A stretch of 64,000 bases of DNA from assembly GCA_036399175.1 (NCBI GenBank), contig DASWNP010000059.1:1-64000 (forward strand). The letters run 5' to 3'. Under the pieces are notes generated by a model. That model did no database searches. It saw only the letters and a list, made by a program, of their open reading frames with translations, and was not told the origin of the DNA. This document shows positions 32,318-41,563 of this stretch, piece after piece (the first letter of the stretch is position 1; each line of letters starts with the position of its first letter). The translations under genes were made by a program, and so were the position numbers. Source of the DNA: DASWNP01 sp036399175 (lineage in GTDB: Bacteria > Acidobacteriota > Blastocatellia > Pyrinomonadales > Pyrinomonadaceae).

Positions 32318-32545
32318 CTTGTCGGTCTAAATAGCATCTCTCTTGAACCAGGCGACGGGAGATAAGGCCAGGCTAGGCTCGATGATAACACGCGCGCGCC
32401 CGCAAGAGTGAAGCATAACGCGGACGCCGCGCGAGCCCTCGCGGCGAGAGATAGGAACCTCGGCGCGGGCAGATGCCGTCCGAGACCTTACTCGATTCCC
32501 CCATCGAGAAAACCCCTCGACGCCTCCCCAAGCCCGAGGCGAGAC

Positions 32546-32866
32546 TTATGACTCGCCTTCGCCGACCGCTTCCAGCCCGGCGCTGATATAGACAAACCCC
32601 GGCGCTTGATTATTGATTGTCACCTTCACGGGACTTTCGTTACGCAGCATATCGACGAGCCCGGCGAGAGCTTTGCTTTTGAAAGTCGCCTTCGCGCTCT
32701 CCAAGTCTGCCGCGAGCGTCGGGGCGGTGACAGCCGCGTTGTCTTCTACAAAAGTGATTTCGAGAACCTTGTGCGTATCGCTCCACAACTGAAGAGAGCC
32801 AGGCCCGTTGAGCCTCGCGTCGAAACTGTAGTTGTACCTTGTAATCGTATGTACTTTGAAAGCCAT
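32546..32866 (-). CDS. hypothetical protein (106 aa)
   Basis: A small soluble protein I cannot assign. It starts MAFKVHTITRYNYSF, has a mixed alpha/beta pattern, and ends VTINNQAPGFVYISAGLEAV. AAGGAG six bases before the ATG makes translation likely. It is divergent from tadA; the 230 nt between its stop and the DUF2270 start hold nothing recognisable. Confidence 0.65.
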   Translation of the reverse strand: MAFKVHTITRYNYSFDARLNGPGSLQLWSDTHKVLEITFVEDNAAVTAPTLAADLESAKATFKSKALAGLVDMLRNESPVKVTINNQAPGFVYISAGLEAVGEGES

Positions 32867-32988
32867 TTCCGCTCCTTCCGCCGACGTTTATGATAAGGCC
32901 GAATTATTCTACAGGCCGGATTATAACCCAGACACGCCCGACAGATTTTGCATATTTCCATCGTCTCAGAGCCTCCCGGGCGCGTCGC

Positions 32989-33017
32989 TTGACAGGCTTC
33001 GGGCGAGTCCCTAATAT
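32989..33017 (+). promoter_or_regulatory. sigma-70-type promoter for tadA
   Basis: TTGACA (32989-32994), 17-nt spacer, TAATAT (33012-33017). The start would be near 33024, 34 nt before the tadA ATG. Confidence 0.65.
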
Positions 33018-33057
33018 CAATTTTTGCGTTCTGCTTATTGAAAGCGTCAGTGGGGCT

Positions 33058-33555
33058 ATGAGCCTTGAGGGCTTCGACGAGGGGACGGACGCGCGCTGGA
33101 TGCGCGAGGCTTTGGAGGCCGCGCGCCGTGCGGCAGAAGAGCACGACGAAGTGCCTGTGGGGGCAGCAGTCGTCGCCGCCGACGGCGAGACGCTTCTGGC
33201 CGTCGCCGGAAATCGCACGCGCACCGACTGCGACCCGACCGCTCACGCCGAGATTATCGCACTACGCGCGGCATCTCAGCGCGCCGGAAACTACAGGCTG
33301 ACGGGCGCGACAGTCTATTCGACCATCGAGCCCTGCGCGATGTGCGCCGGAGCGCTCGTGCAGGCGCGGGTCGGGCGTCTCGTCTACGGCGCACGCGACG
33401 AGCGAGCCGGAGCGGTCGAATCGGTCTTTCGCATCTGCGACGCAAGCTCTTTGAATCATCGAATGCAACTGACGGCAGGCGTCCTCGAACAGGAGTGCCG
33501 CCGTCTCATGCAGGAATTCTTTCGCGCCAGACGCGCTCGAAATGATGAACGATGA
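33058..33555 (+). CDS. tadA: tRNA-specific adenosine deaminase
   Basis: Converts A34 to inosine in tRNA-Arg(ACG). The deaminase zinc site is H63-A-E65 in TAHAEII and C93/C96 in EPCAMCAGAL. The frame extends to 32890, but the promoter at 32989 and the MSLEGFD start at 33058 define a normal 165-aa protein. It heads a block of RNA and replication genes (two tRNA-Ser, SRP RNA, dnaX), an order like that of many Gram-positive chromosomes. Its final residues and TGA are in a heptad array. Confidence 0.93.
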   Translation: MSLEGFDEGTDARWMREALEAARRAAEEHDEVPVGAAVVAADGETLLAVAGNRTRTDCDPTAHAEIIALRAASQRAGNYRLTGATVYSTIEPCAMCAGALVQARVGRLVYGARDERAGAVESVFRICDASSLNHRMQLTAGVLEQECRRLMQEFFRARRARNDER

Positions 33556-33620
33556 ACGCGAAACGATGAATGAGAGACAAAACGCTTTTCATTCATCGTT
33601 CTGCGTTCATCGTTTCATCT
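33541..33620. repeat. heptad hairpin, class B, before tRNA-Ser(CGA)
   Basis: Left units GATGAAC, GATGAAC, GCGAAAC, GATGAAT; loop GAGACAAAACGCTTTTC; right units ATTCATC, GTTCTGC, GTTCATC, GTTTCATC. It directly abuts the tRNA 5' end, so it lies in the precursor. Confidence 0.88.
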
Positions 33621-33621
33621 G

Positions 33622-33713
<92 letters not shown>

Positions 33714-33716
33714 AAT

Positions 33717-33800
33717 TCAATGATGAACGAGGAACGATGAACGCGGAATGAAAGACCGACGCTTTCATTCTCGTCATTGCGCCGGCCGGCGTTCATCCTT
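33717..33800. repeat. heptad hairpin, class B, between the tRNA-Ser genes
   Basis: Left units GATGAAC, GAGGAAC, GATGAAC, GCGGAAT; loop GAAAGACCGACGCTTTC; right arm diverged (ATTCTCGTCATTGCGCC, then GCGTTCATCC). The weaker right arm suggests decay. Confidence 0.8.
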
Positions 33801-33814
33801 CCTACTTGTTCTTC

Positions 33815-33905
<91 letters not shown>

Positions 33906-33987
33906 TTAAGCTCGCAGGCGTCGAGCCTTCAGCCGCCGATGTGGTATGCTGAAAGCCGAAGAGTCGAATGCTATTTTGAAAATTTAT

Positions 33988-34092
33988 CAGGTTTCGGGCT
34001 CCGCACAACGCTTGCCCTGCGAACCCCGCCAGGCCGGGAACGGAGCAACGGTAGCTGCGGCGGCGTGTGTTGCGGGTTAGTCCGAAGCCTGG
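33988..34092 (+). ncRNA. ffs: signal recognition particle RNA, small bacterial type
   Basis: The 4.5S-like RNA that binds Ffh for co-translational membrane targeting. The conserved apical helix is present: GCCAGG, then a GGAA tetraloop in CCGGGAACGG, then AGCAACGGTAGC. The ends pair over a long rod (CAGGTTTCGG with CCGAAGCCTG). About 105 nt. Its place between tRNA-Ser and dnaX is typical. Ends are approximate. Confidence 0.9.
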
Positions 34093-34099
34093 CCCATTA

Positions 34100-34181
34100 C
34101 GCGTAAATCGTAAATCGTGAATCGTAAATAGAGAATGCTTTTTGTCTATTCACGATTTACGGTTTACGATTTACGTCTTTT
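34100..34181. repeat. heptad hairpin, class A, docked on dnaX
   Basis: Left units GTAAATC, GTAAATC, GTGAATC, GTAAATA; loop GAGAATGCTTTTTGT; right units ATTCACG, ATTTACG, GTTTACG, ATTTACG; linker TCTTTT against the dnaX ATG. Confidence 0.88.
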
Positions 34182-36518
34182 ATGGCCTACCAAGTTATCG
34201 CCCGCAAGTGGCGTCCGCAGACCTTCGAGGAAGTGACGGGGCAGGAGTCGATTACCCGCACGCTGCGCAACGCCATCGAGCACGAACGCCTCCATCACGC
34301 CTATCTCTTCTCGGGCGCGCGCGGCGTCGGCAAGACTACGACCGCGCGCCTCTTCGCCAAAGCTCTCAACTGCCATCGCTCAGACCGCCCCAGCCCTGCG
34401 CCCTGTCGCACGGGCGACCCTGAAGAGTGTCCCTCGTGCCGCGAGGTTGCCGAAGGGCGCTCCATCGACGTGCTTGAGATAGACGCTGCCTCGAACACCG
34501 GCGTCGATAACGTGCGCGACAGCATCATCAACACGGTCGGCGTCCGCCCGGCGCGCGACCGCTTCAAGGTCTTCATCATCGACGAGGTTCACATGCTCTC
34601 GGGCGCGGCCTTCAACGCCCTTTTGAAGACGCTGGAAGAGCCGCCCCCCCGCGTCGTCTTCATCATGGCGACGACCGAGTCGCACAGGATTCCGGACACG
34701 ATTCTTTCACGCTCGCAGCAGTTCGAGTTTCGCACCATCGCCGCCGCGCGCATCATGGAACGGCTCAGGCTCATCGCCGACGCCGAGAAGATAGAGGTTT
34801 CGGACGAAGCTCTGCGAGAGATTGCGCGCGCAGGCGAGGGCTCGATGCGCGACGCGCAATCGGCCTTCGACCAGGTCATCAGCTTCAGCACGGGAAGCAT
34901 CGGCGCGGAGGAGGTCGAGACGGCGCTCGGCATCGCGGGCGCGGAGCTGCTTTCACGCGTGATGCGTGCGATTGCGGAGGGTGCGCCTGCCGAGGCGCTG
35001 CGCGTAGTCGAAGACCTCGTCATGCGCGGGCACGAGCTGCGCAACTTCTGCCGCGACCTGCTCGCGCACGTGCGCGACTTGCTGGTGGCGAAAGTCGGCG
35101 GCGCGGCGGTCGAGCTGGTCGATGCGGGAGAGGCCGAGCGAAAGAGGTTGATTGAGGAGGCCGGAGCTTTCTCCGAATCCGACCTCGTGCGTTTCTTTCA
35201 TAGCCTGACGGAGACGGAGAAGGCTCTGCGCGAGAGCGCGCATCCGCGTTATCAGCTCGAAGTCGGGCTCGTGAAGCTGATAGAGATGCGACGCCTCGTG
35301 CCGCTCGGCCAGATTCTCGAACGACTGAGCGCGCTCGAAGAACAACTGCGCACCGGACGCGCGCCCGCCTCAAGCGCAGGAGGAGCAGCGCCTCCAACCT
35401 CGCCCGCCGCAGGCGGAAGCGACGCGCCGCCCACACGCCGCACCGGAGCGACGGGGCGCGGCGGAAGCAGCGCTGCAACTCTCTCCGATGCTTCTTCAAA
35501 CTTCTCCGGCGCTTCGCCGACGCTTGAGAGCGATGCTTTCGGAGATGCCGCCGGACGGACGGAAGAGAGCGAGGCGGAGCGCCCCCCCTTCGAGCCTCTG
35601 CCTCCACGCGCGAAGGTCGAGGCCGCGCCTGTTAAGTCTGTCGAGAGCACGACGGCGCGCGTCGAGCAGCCGACGCAGCCCGCGCCGATGACGACAACTC
35701 GAACCTCAAACATCAAGCCCATCCCTTCGCTTCCTTCGCGCGGCAACGCATCTCCGACGCAGGCGCAAACGCCGCCGCCGACTACAGGACTCAAACTCGT
35801 CTCATCCGCTCCTTCCTCTCTCGCCGGGGCGGCCAGTTCGCCCGTCGCAGCCGACGCTGCGGCAGTGCCGCCTTCTTCGCCTGCGACGGCTTCTCAGTCT
35901 GCTCCTTCATCTTTCTTCGAGACTTCGCCGATGGGCGCGCCTTACACCGGACAGGACGAGATGTTCGCAGCCGTCGAATCTCCTTTCGTTTATGAAGCGA
36001 GTTCGTACCCGAACAGCAACGCGGGCACGGGCGCGGCTTCTCCGCCGCACCACTCGGCCGCCGCGCCTTCAAACAACGTCGCCGCGTCTCCTGCATCCAG
36101 ACCCGCCGCGAGCGAGGCCGTCGAGCGTCTCAAGAAGCTGCTCGACGAGCGCCGCAAGCCCTTCCTCGTGACGGCGCTCGAAGGCGCGCGTGCGCTCAGG
36201 CTCGAAGACGACGAGCTGTACGCGGAGTACGCGCCCGAGGGCAGGCATTTGCGCGACATGCTGGCGAAGCCGGACAACGTGAAGATTCTGCGCGAGGTCT
36301 GCCGCGAAGTCGCGGGGCGCGACATGGGCGTTCGCATCGTCGTCAGGGAAGCGGGCGCGGACGACGACGAAGCGCAGCGCACGCAGCAGGACGAGGAACG
36401 CTTAGAGAAACAACGCCTGCGCGAGATGGCCGAGCAGCACCCATCCGTGCAGCAGCTTTTGAAAACCTTCCGCGCCGAAATCATCGACGTGCGCCGCGTC
36501 GAGCCCGAAAGTCAGTGA
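34182..36518 (+). CDS. dnaX: DNA polymerase III subunit tau (DnaX)
   Basis: The clamp-loader ATPase, 778 aa. Walker A GARGVGKTTT (about 45-54), zinc cysteines C64, C75, C83, C86 and DEVH (134-137). The sensor/arginine-finger motif, usually SRCQ, is SRSQ here (177-180). Domain III continues to about 385. A 250-residue Ala/Pro/Ser/Thr-rich linker follows, then a C-terminal domain (about 645-778) like tau domain V. I saw no A-AAA-AAG slippery site, so a frameshifted gamma form is not indicated. There is no Shine-Dalgarno; the ATG abuts a heptad hairpin. Confidence 0.95.
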   Translation: MAYQVIARKWRPQTFEEVTGQESITRTLRNAIEHERLHHAYLFSGARGVGKTTTARLFAKALNCHRSDRPSPAPCRTGDPEECPSCREVAEGRSIDVLEIDAASNTGVDNVRDSIINTVGVRPARDRFKVFIIDEVHMLSGAAFNALLKTLEEPPPRVVFIMATTESHRIPDTILSRSQQFEFRTIAAARIMERLRLIADAEKIEVSDEALREIARAGEGSMRDAQSAFDQVISFSTGSIGAEEVETALGIAGAELLSRVMRAIAEGAPAEALRVVEDLVMRGHELRNFCRDLLAHVRDLLVAKVGGAAVELVDAGEAERKRLIEEAGAFSESDLVRFFHSLTETEKALRESAHPRYQLEVGLVKLIEMRRLVPLGQILERLSALEEQLRTGRAPASSAGGAAPPTSPAAGGSDAPPTRRTGATGRGGSSAATLSDASSNFSGASPTLESDAFGDAAGRTEESEAERPPFEPLPPRAKVEAAPVKSVESTTARVEQPTQPAPMTTTRTSNIKPIPSLPSRGNASPTQAQTPPPTTGLKLVSSAPSSLAGAASSPVAADAAAVPPSSPATASQSAPSSFFETSPMGAPYTGQDEMFAAVESPFVYEASSYPNSNAGTGAASPPHHSAAAPSNNVAASPASRPAASEAVERLKKLLDERRKPFLVTALEGARALRLEDDELYAEYAPEGRHLRDMLAKPDNVKILREVCREVAGRDMGVRIVVREAGADDDEAQRTQQDEERLEKQRLREMAEQHPSVQQLLKTFRAEIIDVRRVEPESQ

Positions 36519-36599
36519 TGCGACAGGTGCGCGCCGCCTTCACTGCGGCGCGAACAAATCGGCGCGCGGGCGCGTATAGCAATTCACGGAGGTTTTGGA

Positions 36600-36815
36600 A
36601 TGAAAAAGCGCGACCCTGTTCTGGCAGGTCTTCTCAGTTTCCTGATTCCCGGCGTCGGGCAGATTTATAACGGGCAGCTTCTCTGGGGCATCGTCTGGCT
36701 GCTTTTGACGGGCGTCTCATGGATTGGCTCGGCCGGGATGCTCGGCTGGATTGCTCACATCCTCGCGGCCTTCTTTGCCTATAACTACGCGAAGGAACAT
36801 CCCTTCCGGCACTGA
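36600..36815 (+). CDS. small two-helix (TM2-like) membrane protein
   Basis: A 71-residue protein: KKRDPVLAGLLSFLIPGVGQIYNGQ, then two hydrophobic helices and a short basic end. The LSFLIPGxGQxYxGQ pattern is the TM2-like motif of many small bacterial membrane proteins of unknown role. GGAGG lies correctly before the ATG. It is 80 nt after dnaX and is followed by a strong terminator. Confidence 0.82.
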   Translation: MKKRDPVLAGLLSFLIPGVGQIYNGQLLWGIVWLLLTGVSWIGSAGMLGWIAHILAAFFAYNYAKEHPFRH

Positions 36816-36846
36816 GGCGGACGCAACGCCCTTCAATCTAAACTGA

Positions 36847-36896
36847 AACAGCAGAGGCGCGAGAGCTGGCGGGCAGCCCTCGCGCCTCTGCTGTTT
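36847..36896 (+). terminator. strong intrinsic terminator
   Basis: ACAGCAGAGGCGCGAG pairs with CTCGCGCCTCTGCTGT (16 bp), loop of about 15 nt, followed by TT. It ends the dnaX/TM2 transcription unit and could work in both directions. Confidence 0.8.
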
Positions 36897-36989
36897 GATG
36901 AGAGAGATGCTACGGGAGCGTCACCGAGGGCTCGTAGTTGCCGCCGTCCCGCCGTCTTCAAGTCTTTGCTTCTCATCCGTCGGGCGCGT

Positions 36990-37019
36990 TTGACAGGCGC
37001 GATTTGTGCCTCATATATT
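36990..37019 (+). promoter_or_regulatory. sigma-70-type promoter for the TPR metallopeptidase
   Basis: TTGACA (36990-36995), 18-nt spacer, TATATT (37014-37019). It gives a leader of about 130 nt to the ATG at 37155. Confidence 0.55.
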
Positions 37020-37154
37020 TGTCTCTCCGGTCGCCGCCCGAAACGGAGTCGGCCGGCTCGAATTTCTCCCCGGCAGTTTTGAAGTTACCGAATGCGGATG
37101 CCGGTTCGCTTTGAATCGGTCGAATCCTTAAACCTCATCGACGGAAAAACAGTC

Positions 37155-39152
37155 ATGCCAGTTTCGACACGCGTCGCACGCGCCGCCACGCTCGCCTGTC
37201 TTCTGCTTCTCTTCGCCGCGCCTCTCGTCAAGGAAGTTTCGGCGAAGGAGACGTGGACTCGCGTTCGCTCTAAAAACTTCACGCTCGTCGGCAACGCCAG
37301 CGAGAAGGATGTCCGGCAGGTGGCGACGCGCCTCGAACAGTTCCGCGATGTCTTCTCGCGCCTCTTCAGCCGCGCGCGTCTGAACACGCACGTTCCTTCG
37401 ACCGTCCTCGTCTTCAAAAGTCATAGCGCGTATAAGCCCTTCGCGCCTCCGGGCAGCGCCGGTTATTTTCAGGCGGGCGAGGATGTCAACTACATCGCTC
37501 TTTCGACCGAGCGCGGCGGCGAAGACGATCCCTTCCACGTCATCTTTCACGAGTACACGCACCTGCTCGTCAACAACAACGTCCGTTCGGGCAAGGTTCC
37601 CGCATGGTTCGGCGAGGGGTTGGCCGAGTTCTACAGCACTTTCAGGATTGAAGAGAACAGAGAAGTCACGCTCGGCATCCCCATTTCAAATCACGTCCAC
37701 TTCCTGCGCCAGCAGAAGATGATTCCTCTGCGCACGCTCTTCGCCGTCGATCACTCTTCGCCCTACTACAACGAGCGCGACAAACGCGGAGTCTTCTACG
37801 CGCAGTCGTGGGCGCTGATGCACTATTTTCTGCACGGCAAGAACGAGCGGCGACAACAGCAGTTCGCCGACTACATGAAGAAGGTTGACGGCGTGCTCTC
37901 GCCCGAAGAGGCTTTCCAGCAGGTCTTCGGAGAGGAAACCGAGGCCATCGAAAAAGAGCTGAAGAACTACATCAAGCAGAACAGCTATCACGTGCGCACT
38001 TTCGCCTTCGAGAAGCCGCTTGAGTTCGATTCTGAAATGACCGGCGCGCCCATCTCAGAGGCCGAAGCGCAGGCTTACCTCGGCGACCTTCTGCTCCACG
38101 CGCACCAGCTCGACCGCGCCGAGACTTACCTCCAGAAGGCCGCACAGCTCGACCCGAATCTGACGATGGCGCACGCTTCGCTCGGCCTCCTGCGCGTCAG
38201 ACAAGACCGCTTCGCCGACGCCCGTCAATTTCTTGAGCGCGCCGTCGGCTCCAACACGCAGAACTACCTCGCACACTACTATTACGCCTACGCGCTTTTC
38301 GACGAGCTGCGCGACCAGACGGGCAGAATCCAGAGCTTCCCCGCGGCCACCGCCGAGAAGCTTCGCCTTCATCTGAAGAAAGCCATCCAGCTTGCTCCCG
38401 AATTTCCGGAGCCCTACGACATGCTCGCCTTCGTCAACCTGATGACCGAGCAGGAGCTTGACGAATCGGTCAAGCTCGTCCGCCGCGCGATGGCGCTCGC
38501 GCCCTCCCGACATCACTTCGGCCTCACGCTCGGGCAGTTGCACCTGCGCCGCAAGGATTTCAAAGCCGCCCGCCAGCAGTTTGAAGCGCTCGCCGCCAAC
38601 AGCAGCGCCGAAGAAGCCCTGCGCGCCAACGCGCGCTCGCTGCTCAGCGTCATCGATTCGATGGAGCGATACGAGCGGGAGGTGAAGGAGTATCAGGCGA
38701 GGGCGAAGGAGTCGCCGCAGCAGCAGGAGAGGGAAGAGGAGGCGGAGAGTTCGGACAGCGCGAGCGCGCCGCCGCGCATGAGACATCGAAGCCAGACGGG
38801 ACAGGCGACGACCGAAGTGGAAGCCACGCTCGCAGAGCCCTCGGCCTCGACGCTTCGCCCGCGCCGCGAAGGCGAAGAGCAGGCGCGCGGCCTGCTGATG
38901 CAGATTGATTGCACGGCCAGAGGCATCATCTTCCAGATAAAAGTAGGCGACCGCGTCCTGCGTCTCTTCAGCGCCAACTTCGAGCGCATCGACTTCGTCA
39001 CCTACACGACCGAAGTCAAAGGCGAGCTATCCTGCGGAGCGCGCAACCCGCCCAACCACGTACTCGTCACCTACCGCGCAGCCGCCAACGCCCGCAACAA
39101 ATCCGACGGCGAAGTAGTCGCCGTCGATTTCATCCCGAAAGACATGAAGTGA
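37155..39152 (+). CDS. secreted zinc metallopeptidase with TPR repeats
   Basis: A 665-residue exported protein: signal peptide (to about VSA-KE), then a gluzincin-like domain with H132-E-Y-T-H136 and downstream WFGEGLAEFY, which supplies the third ligand Glu. TPR-like helices span about residues 300-500 (ETYLQKAAQLDPNLTMAHAS, ESVKLVRRAMALAPS). The C-terminus has a charged linker and a small beta domain (ARGIIFQIKVGDRVLRLFS). The frame opens at 37092, but the signal peptide fits the ATG at 37155. Probably an envelope peptidase; substrate unknown. Confidence 0.8.
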   Translation: MPVSTRVARAATLACLLLLFAAPLVKEVSAKETWTRVRSKNFTLVGNASEKDVRQVATRLEQFRDVFSRLFSRARLNTHVPSTVLVFKSHSAYKPFAPPGSAGYFQAGEDVNYIALSTERGGEDDPFHVIFHEYTHLLVNNNVRSGKVPAWFGEGLAEFYSTFRIEENREVTLGIPISNHVHFLRQQKMIPLRTLFAVDHSSPYYNERDKRGVFYAQSWALMHYFLHGKNERRQQQFADYMKKVDGVLSPEEAFQQVFGEETEAIEKELKNYIKQNSYHVRTFAFEKPLEFDSEMTGAPISEAEAQAYLGDLLLHAHQLDRAETYLQKAAQLDPNLTMAHASLGLLRVRQDRFADARQFLERAVGSNTQNYLAHYYYAYALFDELRDQTGRIQSFPAATAEKLRLHLKKAIQLAPEFPEPYDMLAFVNLMTEQELDESVKLVRRAMALAPSRHHFGLTLGQLHLRRKDFKAARQQFEALAANSSAEEALRANARSLLSVIDSMERYEREVKEYQARAKESPQQQEREEEAESSDSASAPPRMRHRSQTGQATTEVEATLAEPSASTLRPRREGEEQARGLLMQIDCTARGIIFQIKVGDRVLRLFSANFERIDFVTYTTEVKGELSCGARNPPNHVLVTYRAAANARNKSDGEVVAVDFIPKDMK

Positions 39153-39242
39153 CAATGATGAATGCGGAATGCGGAATGATGAATGAAAAGCAGAAAGCAA
39201 GTTGTCTTTCATTCATCATTCATCATTCCGCATTCATCATTT
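39153..39242. repeat. heptad hairpin, class B, inverted orientation
   Basis: Units GATGAAT, GCGGAAT, GCGGAAT, GATGAAT on the left, with ATTCATC and ATTCCGC on the right. Its loop (GCAGAAAGCAAGTTGTCTTTC) matches the class B loop only when reverse-complemented. It separates two convergent genes. Confidence 0.85.
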
Positions 39243-41229
39243 AGTTTGGCTTTGCCGGTGGAGTGGCGCGGGGGATGTCGTCGGCTTCAACGGCGATGGG
39301 TAGGTCGGAGGCGTTTTGTAGTTTGGGCTGATTGTTGCCGCGCAGGGCGGGCGGCAGTTTGGGGCGCGGGATTTTGACGGTGGCAACGTCGTCCGTGCGT
39401 CGAAGGATTGTGCCGCCGCGACCGGCGACCCACGCAGCCGTGCCGCCGTGATAGGCGACGCCGAAGAGGGTCGTGCTGGTGATGGTCGGCTGTGTCTCCC
39501 ACGTCTCCCCGCCGTCTCTGGTTTGCAGCACGCGCCCCTGCTCGCCGACGGCCAGCGCGTCGTTTCTTCCCGCGAGCGCCACCGAGTAGAGATTTATCCT
39601 GGCCGGACTCTCCTGGTCTTTCCACGTCAGGCCGCCGTCGTCCGTGCGCAGGATGAGGCCGCCCTCGCCGACGATAAGGCCGCGCCCGCCTTCTGTGAAG
39701 GCGAGGTCGTAGAGCCACTCTTTCGCGTTTATCTCGACGAAGCCCCACGTCTCGCCGCCGTCTTCGGTGCGCAGCACGGTGCCGGTCGAGCCGATGGCAA
39801 CGGCGCGCTTCTCGTCCACGTAAGCGACCGATTCGAGCCACGTCGGAGTTTGCGTCGGCCGAAGCCGCCAGGTCTCGCCGCCGTCTTCGGTGCGCATGAG
39901 CGTGCCGCGCGCGCCGACTGCGAGGCCGCGCTTGTCGTCGAAGAAATGGACGCCGAAGAGGTCGGCTTTGACTTCGGTCTGAATCTCCGTCCAAAGCAGC
40001 CCGCCGTTGGTCGAACGCAGGATAGTGCCGCGCTCGCCGACCGCCCAGCCGTGCGTCTCGTTGACGAAGAAGACGTGATTGAGGCGCGCGCTCGTGGGCG
40101 ACGGCCTGATTGTCCACTGCTTGCCGCCGGAGCTTGTATAGAGGATGCGGCCTCGCGCGCCGACCGCCCAGCCGCGAGAGTCGTCGAGAAAGAAGATGTG
40201 CGAGAGGTCGTCGCGCCCGCCTTCGGTGAGGCGCCGCCACTCGATGCCGCCGTCGTCCGTGCGCAGGATAAGGCCGTCGCGTCCGGCAGCCCAGCCCGTC
40301 ATCTCGTCCGCGAAGTGCAGAGCGGAAAGGCGCGGGCGCGTCTTGACGCTGACGGGAAGCCAGAGCGAGCCGCCGTTGGCGGTCGTCAAAATCTGTCCCT
40401 CGTCGCCCGCCGCCCAGCCGTGCTGCTCGTCCTTGAAGAAGACCGAGAGGATGTCGCCGCGCACGTTCGTCTCGACGCGCGACCATGTTTTGCCTCCGTC
40501 GCTCGTGCGCAGCATCAGGCCGGCGTAGCCGACGGCGACGGCCATCTGCGTCTGCCCGGCAAAGGCCACGCTCGTCAGAGGCATCTCGCCCGCGCCGCTC
40601 TCCCTGCGTTCCCAAGTCTTGCCGCCGTCTTCCGTGACGATGAGCGTCCCGCGCTCGCCGACGGCCACGCCCGTCTTCGCATCGGCGAACGAAACCGAAT
40701 AGAGATGCGTGCGCACGCCCGTCGTCTGCCTCGTCCAACTGCGACCCGCGTCGCGCGTCGAGACAATCGCGCCGTAGCTGCCGACCGCCCAGCCGTGCTT
40801 CGCATCCGAAGCGAACGCCACCGAATAGAGATGGTCGCGGATGCCCGTCTCTCTCACTTCCCACTTGTCGCCGCCGTTAGTCGTCGTCAAAACTAAACCG
40901 CGCGAGCCGACGACGACCGCCGCCTGCTTGTCCTTCACGTAGAGGCCGTAGAGCGTCGTCAGCGCCGGAGACTCCTGCGATTCCCAATCGAAGCCGCCGT
41001 CATCCGTGCGCAAGATAACGCCGTCTGCCCCGACCGCCCATCCGTGCCGCTTGTCTGCGGCGAACTTCACGGCCTGAATCGCGTTCCCTTGCGGCAGAGG
41101 GTTCTGCCACATCCAGCCGCGCGTCTGCATCTGCCCCGCCGCCTGCAAGCCACACGCGCCCCACACCGCCAGCCACAAAAGGCAGACGCGGGCGCAGAGG
41201 CTTGCACGACTCAGGACAGAAGAGGACAT
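39241..41229 (-). CDS. secreted Ycf48/BNR-type beta-propeller protein, fourteen repeats
   Basis: A 662-residue exported protein (signal peptide ending near LQAAGQM) made almost wholly of about 43-residue repeats, each with a GWAVGxxGxILRTxDGGxxW core. I count fourteen, enough for two seven-bladed propellers. The family includes the photosystem II assembly factor Ycf48/HCF136 and many surface proteins of non-phototrophs. No photosynthesis gene is nearby, so a binding or scaffold role outside the cell membrane is more likely. The C-terminal 40 residues are Pro/Asn-rich. Confidence 0.85.
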   Translation of the reverse strand: MSSSVLSRASLCARVCLLWLAVWGACGLQAAGQMQTRGWMWQNPLPQGNAIQAVKFAADKRHGWAVGADGVILRTDDGGFDWESQESPALTTLYGLYVKDKQAAVVVGSRGLVLTTTNGGDKWEVRETGIRDHLYSVAFASDAKHGWAVGSYGAIVSTRDAGRSWTRQTTGVRTHLYSVSFADAKTGVAVGERGTLIVTEDGGKTWERRESGAGEMPLTSVAFAGQTQMAVAVGYAGLMLRTSDGGKTWSRVETNVRGDILSVFFKDEQHGWAAGDEGQILTTANGGSLWLPVSVKTRPRLSALHFADEMTGWAAGRDGLILRTDDGGIEWRRLTEGGRDDLSHIFFLDDSRGWAVGARGRILYTSSGGKQWTIRPSPTSARLNHVFFVNETHGWAVGERGTILRSTNGGLLWTEIQTEVKADLFGVHFFDDKRGLAVGARGTLMRTEDGGETWRLRPTQTPTWLESVAYVDEKRAVAIGSTGTVLRTEDGGETWGFVEINAKEWLYDLAFTEGGRGLIVGEGGLILRTDDGGLTWKDQESPARINLYSVALAGRNDALAVGEQGRVLQTRDGGETWETQPTITSTTLFGVAYHGGTAAWVAGRGGTILRRTDDVATVKIPRPKLPPALRGNNQPKLQNASDLPIAVEADDIPRATPPAKPN

Positions 41230-41303
41230 GAGTATCTAACCGAACAACTGAATCTGATTATATGATGTCACAATTGGCTTACTTCGACGCAGGGAGAGAG
41301 GAA

Positions 41304-41534
41304 CTATTCACTGGTAAGCTCGGGAACGTGTTCTGCTTCGTAATGCTCGATGAGCACGCCGAGAATCTCCATCAGCGATGCCAAAGGATGATTTTCGTCT
41401 TCGCCCACCTCGTCAATCAATCCATCCAGCAGAGCAACTATTTTTTTATATTCTTCCTCCGTATGAGGAACAAAAATAGTTCCCGCTATAGACGACCAGG
41501 CACTTGTAGCTTTATCAACATCAGGGTTATGCAT
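41304..41534 (-). CDS. orphan antitoxin-like / HigA N-terminal-like protein
   Basis: A 76-residue acidic helical protein. The block YKKIVALLDGLIDEVGEDENHPLASLMEILGVLIEHYE resembles the N-terminal part of HigA-type regulators, but the helix-turn-helix domain is missing. AAGGA before the ATG supports expression. No toxin gene is next to it. The DNA is clearly more AT-rich than its neighbours, a sign of later acquisition. It could be a truncated antitoxin or an independent small regulator. Confidence 0.55.
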   Translation of the reverse strand: MHNPDVDKATSAWSSIAGTIFVPHTEEEYKKIVALLDGLIDEVGEDENHPLASLMEILGVLIEHYEAEHVPELTSE

Positions 41535-41563
41535 GGTCTATTCCTTCCAGATTTATAAAAATT

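Noticed and set aside
34182..36518. Programmed frameshift in dnaX giving gamma
   Set aside because: No slippery A-AAA-AAG-type heptamer with a following stem was found in the domain III to linker region.
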